A stretch of 12,152 nt of DNA, from positions 1 to 12,152 of the forward strand of contig DQTK01000001.1 in NCBI GenBank assembly GCA_015662815.1, in the 5' to 3' direction. The stretch comes from Aquifex aeolicus. GTDB taxonomy: Bacteria > Aquificota > Aquificia > Aquificales > Aquificaceae. Positions 7,601 through 12,152 of the stretch are shown here, in pieces (position 1 is the stretch's first letter; each line of letters opens with the position of its first letter). The notes beneath the pieces were generated by a model. That model was not told where the DNA came from, did not search any database, and saw nothing but the letters and a program-made list of their open reading frames with translations. The position numbers were made by a program, and so were the translations under genes.

Positions 7601-7669
7601 TCCCAGCAGTATAAGGGAAAGCATCAACATCCAAGAGGCTACAGGTCTCTTTATGAAAAATTTCTGCAT
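4664..7669 (-). CDS. RND efflux pump inner-membrane subunit (AcrB/HAE1 type)
   Basis: This is a proton-driven RND transporter of about 1000 residues that exports substrates from the periplasm or inner membrane through an adaptor and a TolC-like channel. From the ATG at 7669 (1001 residues) it begins MQKFFIKRP, matching the usual HAE1 N-terminus (compare MPNFFIDRP in AcrB). A TTG at 7684 would add five residues. The layout is typical: TM1 near 10-27, a large periplasmic loop, TM2-6 near 330-475, TM7 near 515-530, a second large periplasmic loop, and TM8-12 near 838-990. TM4 carries the Asp394-Asp395 pair (GIVIDDAIVV) for proton transfer. In the TM10 motif VGIIVRDAVLF, the usual lysine (K940 of AcrB) is Arg907, followed by Asp908. 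The family cannot say whether the cargo is drugs, lipids or something else. HAE1 fits better than the metal-exporting HME class. It is transcribed away from the adaptor and channel genes, its likely partners, and heads the minus-strand cluster 8 nt upstream of hisD. Confidence 0.93.
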   Translation of the reverse strand: MQKFFIKRPVASWMLMLSLILLGLYSLRFIPVDRFPDVEFPVISISTVYPGADPYVVDVSVTKIIEEELSTISGIESIYSRSFPGLSKITITFSLDKDIEIASQEVRDAIQRALRRLPKEVEPPSVRKVDTSMAPVMVIILYSERADYQKLSYYADKVVKRELEKLYGVGSISLGGFRDNALWIRLKTTSLFGMELSPIDVLNAVRKNHLEVPAGNIYGKKREYVIRLYGKFETPEELSNLYIKENIRLKDIADVYFGEDEVRSISRFNAKNSIALVIYKQAKVNIVSVVDEIKAKIEELRKILPQDLNIAYSFDSSIYIKESVKAAFEEIVIGIVLTGITVFLFLGNLKLTLIPLFTIPVTLLGTVFVLYQFGFSLNMLTLLALAVAVGIVIDDAIVVMESIHRRREEGLNAYEAGVKGTQIVMFALLASTASLIVVFVPILFLKGVLGSFLKNFAFTLIIALSFSYLVAITFTPMAVSRLIKEKTKENIFIRIYKSFESNFGKALELSLRNKLLVIVFSLLNVGIGIYLYSHVKKEFIASPDEGRFMVRFRLPIGSSFEMVKEKSLEVEKILLNNPYVEKVSLVAGEGFGGAGVNSGIVFVYLVDKSKRPHQRVIMNMLRKEFKKLKNVKVVVEPPHGIGAMAGRSTDVQYIVKGWNLEELKRIAKKMEDYFSCQKYFKDVDTNVELNSPYVKIRLKRDKLAQYGISVEDVGLTLSLLFGKFRVGTYELGAESYDFYMKASEDFVKEIDNLKKVYIRAKNGDLIPITEVVSYSIETGPFRLTRYNRQYSFVFYANVDEIDIATARELVENWLKENLPFGYTYEATGQVKEFKKAFSGFLLALTLAIVGVYMILASIFESLKHPFTVLLMIPLTIPGVFGLMYFTGTPLNVSSYFGIILLVGIIVRDAVLFIERIIQLRNEGYEIRKAILEARKERLRPILMTTITIISALIPVALGLTAGSEYRQPLAIAVIGGIITGLPLSLFLLPVLYELFDKRKLK

Positions 7670-7685
7670 AAACACAATTGTCAAT

Positions 7686-7699
7686 AGAATACTTATTCT
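7686..7699. promoter_or_regulatory. 14-bp palindrome in the divergent intergenic region (possible operator)
   Basis: The perfect inverted repeat AGAATA-CT-TATTCT lies between the two divergent starts. Its right end touches the proposed -35 box of the SQR operon (7699-7704). On the minus strand its TATTCT half could itself serve as a -10 element for the RND gene, whose ATG is at 7669. A repressor bound here could control both transcription units. This is inference from position and symmetry, with no regulator gene in the window. Confidence 0.35.
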
Positions 7700-7726
7700 T
7701 TACAAGTTCCGAAAGTCTACTATAAA
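7699..7726 (+). promoter_or_regulatory. Promoter of the SQR-adaptor-channel operon
   Basis: TTTACA at 7699-7704 and TATAAA at 7721-7726 are separated by 16 bp and resemble a sigma-70 promoter. This predicts a start of transcription near 7733 and a leader of about 30 nt before the ATG at 7765. On the opposite strand the same region reads TATAGT (7724-7719), a possible overlapping -10 for the RND gene, but no matching -35 is evident. Confidence 0.5.
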
Positions 7727-7751
7727 CTAATTGGGTTGGAATTAACTAACC

Positions 7752-7757
7752 GGAGGT
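7752..7757 (+). promoter_or_regulatory. Strong Shine-Dalgarno sequence of the SQR gene
   Basis: GGAGGT lies 7 nt before the ATG at 7765. It is the best ribosome binding site in the window, fixes the start of the SQR gene and suggests high expression compared with neighbours that have weak or no such site. Confidence 0.8.
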
Positions 7758-7764
7758 AGGAATA

Positions 7765-8934
7765 ATGAAAAAAGTAATGGTTCTCGGAGCAGGGATAGGA
7801 GGAACGGAAACTGCTATAGCTCTGAGAAAAGAGGGATACGATGTTACTCTAATAAGCAAGAAACCTTACTTTTACATCTACCCAATATCTATATGGATTC
7901 CCACCGGTGAGGCCAAATTTGAAGATGTGATAATTCCGCTGGAAGAATTTGCAAAAAGATGGAAGATAGAACTGATAATTGATGAGGTTATTAAGATAAA
8001 CCCCGAAGAGAAAAAGATTGTTTTAAGGGAGAAAGGTGAAATTTCGGGCTTCGATTATCTTGTTCTGGCTATCGGGCAAACAAAGAAAAAGGAGAAGGGA
8101 ATTGAGAATACACTCTCCATTTGTGGAAATCCAGAAGAAGCTATAAAGATGAGGGATAGGATAATAGAGCTAATTTCAAAAGGTGAAGGGAAAATAGCTT
8201 TTGGTTTCGGGGGAAACCCGAAGGATAAAACCGCCGTAAGAGGGGGACCGGTATTTGAGGTTCTCTTTAACGTTGATTATCACCTCAGGCGATTAGGTCT
8301 GAGAGATAGGTTTGAACTTACCTTTTTTGCTCCCATGCCCAAGCCCGGTGAGAGATTGGGAGAAAAAGCGTTAAGTATGCTGGACGATATGTTTAAGAAA
8401 TATAAAATTAAAAAAATCACGGGGAAAAGAATCAAAGAGTTTAAGCCCGAAGGAGTGCTATTCGAGGATGATACTTTCCTGAAAAGTGACCTTGTAATTT
8501 ATACGCCCGCAGGTTGGGGTCATCCTGTTATAGCAGATTCTGGACTGCCTGTAAATGAAGCTGGCTTTGTCAAAATAGATGAAACATGCATGGTTGAAGG
8601 ATTTGACTACATATACGCTGTTGGAGACTGTGCTGCTATTGAAGGACCACCTTGGACGGCAAAACAGGGACATCTCACGGAAGTAATGGGGCATATTGTA
8701 GCCCACAACATAGCGGTAAGGGATGGTAAAAAAGAGGGAGCCCTTAAAAGTTATAAGGGACACATAAATATACTCTGTCTTATGGATATGGGAGCAAGAG
8801 GAGCAGGTTTAGCGTACAGAAGCGATAAAAAAGCTCTTCTTATACCCATTCCCATCTTGGGACATTTGATGAAAAAGGCATGGGGAGTTTATTACAAACT
8901 GTATAAACTCGGGAAAATACCTAAAATTATTTAG
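7765..8934 (+). CDS. sqr: Sulfide:quinone oxidoreductase-like flavoprotein
   Basis: This 389-residue FAD protein belongs to the SQR/flavocytochrome c sulfide dehydrogenase branch of the two-dinucleotide-domain flavoproteins. SQRs oxidise sulfide at the membrane and pass electrons to quinone, leaving polysulfide or sulfur. The N-terminus has the FAD motif GAGIGG (8-13). YLVLAIGQ (98-105) and the second FAD segment YAVGDCAA (284-291) follow. The segment GGNPKDKTAVRGGPVFE (149-165), with FFAPMP (187-192), is typical of one SQR subgroup. The C-terminal amphipathic stretch HLMKKAWGVYYKLYKLGKI looks like the monotopic membrane anchor. There is no signal peptide. The cysteines are Cys120, Cys275, Cys289 and Cys338. 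Cys120 and Cys338 match positions 124 and 347 of the characterised Aquifex SQR. The third conserved cysteine (position 156 there) is missing and Arg159 seems to occupy its place. The family is sure, but sulfide as substrate is less so. It heads the operon with the efflux adaptor and channel, 3 nt upstream of the adaptor. Confidence 0.8.
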   Translation: MKKVMVLGAGIGGTETAIALRKEGYDVTLISKKPYFYIYPISIWIPTGEAKFEDVIIPLEEFAKRWKIELIIDEVIKINPEEKKIVLREKGEISGFDYLVLAIGQTKKKEKGIENTLSICGNPEEAIKMRDRIIELISKGEGKIAFGFGGNPKDKTAVRGGPVFEVLFNVDYHLRRLGLRDRFELTFFAPMPKPGERLGEKALSMLDDMFKKYKIKKITGKRIKEFKPEGVLFEDDTFLKSDLVIYTPAGWGHPVIADSGLPVNEAGFVKIDETCMVEGFDYIYAVGDCAAIEGPPWTAKQGHLTEVMGHIVAHNIAVRDGKKEGALKSYKGHINILCLMDMGARGAGLAYRSDKKALLIPIPILGHLMKKAWGVYYKLYKLGKIPKII

Positions 8935-8937
8935 TAA

Positions 8938-9984
8938 ATGTTAAGAATCTTTTTTTTCTTTATTTTCCTTTCAATAATTTCCTGTGGAAAAGAAGAAAAA
9001 TTTAAGGTAAAAAAGGAAAAGGTTATAGAGGTTTCTATTCTTGAAGTAAAAAGTGAGAAAGTGGTGATATCTACGCATTTCAAAGGAACCTTCAGAGCTA
9101 GAAAAGATGTGGTCCTAGTATCTCAAGAACCCGGAATAGTCGTAGAGTTATATAAATTCGAGGGAGATACAGTAAAGAAAGGAGATATACTGGCAAAGGT
9201 AGACACCAGTGTAATAGAGAAAAACATCGAGAAACTGAAAGAACAGTTTCGGGAATTAAAAGAAGAATACCTACTTCAGAGGAAAATAGTCGAAAGAAGG
9301 AAGGAACTCTTTGAGAGGGAGTTAATAGCTAAAGAGGATTACGAAAGGGAACTTGTAAAGTTAAAAACCCTTAAAGCCAGACTAGAAGCTTTAGAGCGTG
9401 AACTGGATAAACAAAGGACAATCTACGAGAGGTATTATATTAGGGCTCCTTTTAACGGAGAAATTGCAGAGCGATATGTAAGTGAAGGAGATTACGTATC
9501 CCCGCAACAAAAAGTATTCAGAATAGTGGCAACAAATCCTTTAGAATTTGTCTTCAAAATGCCACAGAAATACGTCAGCAGTGTAGAAAAAGGAAAAAAC
9601 GTAAAGATTCTTGTCGAAGGAGTTGGAAATATAGAGGGAGAAGTTTTCTACATATCACCTGCAGCGGATGACAATACCCAGATAACCGTTAAGGTTTTAA
9701 TATCGAATAAAAATAGAAGGGTAAAACCCGGGATGTACGGAATAGTGGAATTTCCTTTAAAGAAGGTAAAAGCTTTTAAGGTTCCTGAAAATTCTGTAGC
9801 CCTTATGGGAAATAAAAAAATACTTTGGAAAATTTCCGATGGCATAGCATCACCTGTACAGGTTAAGGTAATAAAAAGTAGTAAAGGTTTCCTGTATGTT
9901 GTAGGGGATTTAAAAGATGGGGATAAAATAGCTATTGACAATATACATCTTCTCAGAGAAGGAAGTAGGGCGGCTGTGAGATGA
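8938..9984 (+). CDS. RND efflux membrane-fusion lipoprotein (AcrA/HlyD family adaptor)
   Basis: This is the periplasmic adaptor that joins an RND pump to a TolC-type channel. It is 348 residues long with a Phe-rich lipoprotein signal peptide and lipobox SIISC (Cys16), so it is probably anchored by a lipid. Domains in order are: first lipoyl half with DVVLVSQEPGIVVELYKFEGDTVKKGD around 57-83, an alpha-helical hairpin with heptad-like Glu/Lys/Leu pattern at about 92-165, second lipoyl half with RAPFNGEIAERYVSEGDYV at 169-187, beta-barrel at about 200-275 including VKPGMYG (262-268), and the membrane-proximal domain to the end. The hairpin is short, as in the smaller AcrA-type adaptors. Spacing is 3 nt after the SQR gene with no strong Shine-Dalgarno sequence, so translation is probably coupled. 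Its stop overlaps the channel gene start (ATGA). The likely pump partner is the divergent RND gene, since no other pump subunit is in this operon. Confidence 0.92.
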   Translation: MLRIFFFFIFLSIISCGKEEKFKVKKEKVIEVSILEVKSEKVVISTHFKGTFRARKDVVLVSQEPGIVVELYKFEGDTVKKGDILAKVDTSVIEKNIEKLKEQFRELKEEYLLQRKIVERRKELFERELIAKEDYERELVKLKTLKARLEALERELDKQRTIYERYYIRAPFNGEIAERYVSEGDYVSPQQKVFRIVATNPLEFVFKMPQKYVSSVEKGKNVKILVEGVGNIEGEVFYISPAADDNTQITVKVLISNKNRRVKPGMYGIVEFPLKKVKAFKVPENSVALMGNKKILWKISDGIASPVQVKVIKSSKGFLYVVGDLKDGDKIAIDNIHLLREGSRAAVR

Positions 9985-11219
9985 GATTATTTTTACTTCT
10001 TCTTAGTCTAGTTTTTCCTCTATTTTCCCTGACTTTAGAAGAAGCTATAGATATAGCTTTAAAAAATACCACTGACGTAAGAATTTCCAAGTTAGAACTG
10101 AAAAAGCTTGACTACGAAGTGAAAAAAGCACTCTCTGGGATATTACCCAGTATAGAGGGAAGTTATTCTTACAGCAGACTTGACGATTCCTTAGTCTTTG
10201 GTTTTGGACTCAGAGACAGACAGGAATACTCAATTACCCTATCCCAAACGATTTTCAACAAAGCAATTTTTGAGAGTATATCTCTTGCAAGAAAACAGAA
10301 AGAACTTCAGGAGCTTATTCTTGAGGATGTAAAGAGAGAAATAATTTACAGAGTAAAGGAAATGTATTATGCCCTTCTCTACAAAAGGTTGGTAAAGGAA
10401 TTAAAAGAAGACAATCTAAAATACTGGGAAGAGAACTTAAAGATTGTTGAAGAGAAGTATAAAGCGGGAATTCTGCCGAAAGTGGAGTATATGAGAACAA
10501 AGGCACAGTACGAAATGGCAAAGGCGCAGCTGGAAGAAGCGAAAGTAGATTACGAGAAAAGTCTCGAAGAATTTAAAGCTTTTTTAAGAATTGAAGGATA
10601 TGTAGAACCTTCCGGGGGTTTAAATTTAAAGTTTCCGTATAAACTTCCGAAGGAAGAAGATTTGATGAAGACTTTACTTAAAAATAATTCCACCCTGAAA
10701 GTAGTCCGTGCAAAAATTGAGGTTGCGGAAAAAGCTTACAGACTTGCAAAATCAGATTACTATCCTTACGTTGATGCATTTTTGAGTTACGAAGGGTTTA
10801 CTACAAGAAGGACTCTTTTCGGTGGAAAGGAATGGGTCAGAGGTTATGTATTCGGAATCAGCCTAAATTACAAATTCTTTGATGGCTTTTCCAGAGAAGC
10901 AAATATAGCACAGAAGAAATTAGAAATTCTTAAGGAGAAGGAAAAATTCAAGGATACACTCTTTACACTGAAAAAAGACCTGAAGAATGCACTCCTTACC
11001 TTAAGGTCTTTGAAAGCACGAATAAAGGCGGTAAAAACCTCTTTAGAAGCGGCGAAAGAAAGCCTCAGACTTTCAACGGAAAGGTATAAGGAAGGAGTAG
11101 CAAATCAGTTAGAAGTTCTCGATGCAAGAACGAACTATAACAATACTCTGGAAAACCTACACTTTCTTCTCTATAGGTATTTTACAGTTCTTGCTCTTAT
11201 AGAGAGATTAACCCGTTAA
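9981..11219 (+). CDS. TolC-like outer-membrane efflux channel
   Basis: This outer-membrane factor of 412 residues has a signal peptide (MRLFLLLLSLVFPLFS) and then the TLEEAIDIALKNT opening typical of the OEP family. The family's internal duplication is plain: EEKYKAGILPKVEYMRTKAQYEMA (157-180) in the first half matches TERYKEGVANQLEVLDARTNYNNT (366-389) in the second. Each half has a long helical hairpin and a beta segment rich in aromatic residues (about 60-92 and 260-300, the latter SLNYKFFDGFSREA) for the membrane barrel. Trimers should form an outer-membrane barrel with a periplasmic alpha-tunnel that docks to the adaptor. No lipobox is present, unlike OprM-type channels. Translation is coupled to the adaptor gene by a 4-nt ATGA overlap. 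Its 3' end overlaps the convergent ttuA by 12 nt, so there is no room for a separate terminator. Confidence 0.92.
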   Translation: MRLFLLLLSLVFPLFSLTLEEAIDIALKNTTDVRISKLELKKLDYEVKKALSGILPSIEGSYSYSRLDDSLVFGFGLRDRQEYSITLSQTIFNKAIFESISLARKQKELQELILEDVKREIIYRVKEMYYALLYKRLVKELKEDNLKYWEENLKIVEEKYKAGILPKVEYMRTKAQYEMAKAQLEEAKVDYEKSLEEFKAFLRIEGYVEPSGGLNLKFPYKLPKEEDLMKTLLKNNSTLKVVRAKIEVAEKAYRLAKSDYYPYVDAFLSYEGFTTRRTLFGGKEWVRGYVFGISLNYKFFDGFSREANIAQKKLEILKEKEKFKDTLFTLKKDLKNALLTLRSLKARIKAVKTSLEAAKESLRLSTERYKEGVANQLEVLDARTNYNNTLENLHFLLYRYFTVLALIERLTR

Positions 11220-12116
11220 AGGTACACCTGCTTTTTCTTTAAGTCTACATACCGGACATACTTCACCCATCGTCGGCTGACCACACACCTTGCAAGGTTC
11301 GAGATTTTTCTTGTCTTCTTCCTTTTTGAACTTCGGATAGACCTTCCTCAAGTAGTCTAAGTAAAACCTTAGCTTGGTTCCGGGAGAGCGTTCCTCTATT
11401 TTATTGAGTATTTCCTTATAAAAAACAGAGGTCGCATCTTCGGAAAAGGGACATTCTTCTTCAATGAAGTCTATCCCATTCAGGAGTGCGTAAAGAGCTG
11501 TTTCTTTCTCGGTGAACTTGCAGAAGGGTTTAACTTTCCTTACAAATCCTTCTTCTTCTTCCAGAACGGGATACTTTCTTCCTAGATACTTTTCATTCCA
11601 GTTTAGAATATTTGCAAGCAACGCACTGGCTTCATCGTCGAGGTTGTGACCAGTAGCTACCACATTATAGCCTTTTTCCTTCGCTACCTTGTTAAAGTTG
11701 TATCTCTTGACCAGACCACAGACCGAACAAGCTTCTCGGGAGGATATCTTAACTAATTCGGGGATTGTAGCAACTTCTTCTTTCAAATCAACGATTATTA
11801 CATTACCGCCTATTCTTTCGGCAAATTTGTAAACTTTCTCTTTAGACCTTTCTGAATATTCTCCAATACCGAGGTGTATGTAAAGGCCGTCAGCCTTATA
11901 TCCGAGTTTTCTAAGGACGTACCAAAGGGCTAAGCTGTCTTTGCCTCCCGAAATAGCTACAAGTATCTTATCATTTTTGGTAAACATTTTGAATTCCTTT
12001 ATGGTCTTCTCGGTGTGCTTTTCAAACCATTCAACGAAATGACCTTTGCAGAGGGAGAGTCTGTGATGGGGCATATATATAATGGCTTTACTCTTACAAA
12101 TCCTGCATTTTTTCAT
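11208..12116 (-). CDS. ttuA: tRNA-5-methyluridine(54) 2-sulfurtransferase (TtuA)
   Basis: TtuA uses ATP and sulfur from the ubiquitin-like donor TtuB to convert T54 of tRNA into 5-methyl-2-thiouridine, which stabilises tRNA at high temperature. The 302-residue protein has every expected element. There is an N-terminal zinc finger (Cys4, Cys7, Cys23, His26) and the PP-loop AISGGKDS (54-61) for ATP. The three ligands of the [4Fe-4S] cluster are Cys130 and Cys133 (CSVC) and Cys222 (ECPFS), at the same numbers as in the Thermus enzyme. A C-terminal zinc finger follows (Cys275, Cys278, Cys287, Cys290). The related TtcA family, which thiolates C32, lacks the paired zinc fingers, so TtuA is preferred. 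The ATG at 12116 has no Shine-Dalgarno sequence. It starts about 15 nt after a TATAAT box, so the leader must be very short. No ttuB-like gene is present in the window. Confidence 0.93.
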   Translation of the reverse strand: MKKCRICKSKAIIYMPHHRLSLCKGHFVEWFEKHTEKTIKEFKMFTKNDKILVAISGGKDSLALWYVLRKLGYKADGLYIHLGIGEYSERSKEKVYKFAERIGGNVIIVDLKEEVATIPELVKISSREACSVCGLVKRYNFNKVAKEKGYNVVATGHNLDDEASALLANILNWNEKYLGRKYPVLEEEEGFVRKVKPFCKFTEKETALYALLNGIDFIEEECPFSEDATSVFYKEILNKIEERSPGTKLRFYLDYLRKVYPKFKKEEDKKNLEPCKVCGQPTMGEVCPVCRLKEKAGVPLTG

Positions 12117-12131
12117 AGTAGAATTTTACTT

Positions 12132-12137
12132 ATTATA
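12132..12137 (-). promoter_or_regulatory. -10 box of ttuA
   Basis: The minus strand reads a perfect TATAAT here, 15 nt before the ttuA ATG at 12116. Transcription would start near 12125, giving a leader of roughly 10 nt with no Shine-Dalgarno sequence. The -35 element would fall beyond the window edge and cannot be checked. Confidence 0.5.
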
Positions 12138-12152
12138 AAGCTACATATTTAT

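Noticed and set aside
8458..8763. 101-codon minus-strand open frame
   Set aside because: It is antisense to the SQR gene over its FAD-binding region and shows no family features.
9648..9941. 97-codon minus-strand open frame
   Set aside because: It is antisense to the barrel and membrane-proximal domains of the adaptor gene, which are well supported on the plus strand.
9972..11219. Possible metal-efflux (CusCBA-like) assignment for the channel, adaptor and pump
   Set aside because: The pump lacks an evident methionine-rich metal relay, and its TM4 Asp-Asp pair and N-terminus fit HAE1. The adaptor lacks a Met/His-rich N-terminal region.
1..12152. CRISPR array, tRNA, rRNA, transposase or insertion-sequence ends
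   Set aside because: No evenly spaced direct repeats, cloverleaf-like segments, ribosomal RNA motifs or transposase-like proteins were found on either strand.

Overview
The window looks like chromosome from a hyperthermophilic bacterium of the Aquificales, most likely Aquifex aeolicus or a close relative. This rests on the moderately AT-rich sequence, Lys/Glu/Ile-rich proteins, very compact overlapping genes, biosynthetic genes scattered among unrelated neighbours (a lone hisD, a lone nadB), a sulfide:quinone oxidoreductase, and a TtuA-type tRNA thiolase typical of thermophiles. The species call comes from overall resemblance, not from a database match.

Left edge (1-348): there is no confident gene. 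A minus-strand open frame (60-260) reads like the C-terminus of a protein but has no good start. A tiny plus-strand frame (275-352) would encode one membrane helix. Two small adjacent palindromes lie at 2-27.

Minus-strand cluster (349-7669), in transcription order: an RND efflux pump inner-membrane subunit, hisD (histidinol dehydrogenase), an unrecognised lipoprotein, yvcK (CofD-like gluconeogenesis factor) and nadB (L-aspartate oxidase). The first gap is 8 nt and the other genes overlap (4, 13 and about 23 nt). The five are therefore probably co-transcribed, although they serve unrelated functions.

Divergent intergenic region (7670-7764): this holds a strong Shine-Dalgarno sequence and a recognisable promoter for the plus-strand operon, plus a 14-bp palindrome close to both starts.

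Plus-strand operon (7765-11219): an SQR-family flavoprotein, a lipoprotein membrane-fusion protein (periplasmic adaptor) and a TolC-like outer-membrane channel, with 3 nt and -4 nt spacing. Together with the divergent RND pump these supply all three parts of a tripartite efflux system. The unexpected member is the SQR-like enzyme heading the adaptor/channel operon. It has an unusual set of catalytic cysteines.

Right edge (11208-12116, minus): ttuA, for 2-thiolation of tRNA T54, overlaps the end of the channel gene tail to tail. A TATAAT box lies just upstream of its start.

The most unusual part is the divergent SQR/adaptor/channel and RND pump locus. The rest is recognisable housekeeping. 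No tRNA, rRNA, CRISPR array or insertion sequence was seen.
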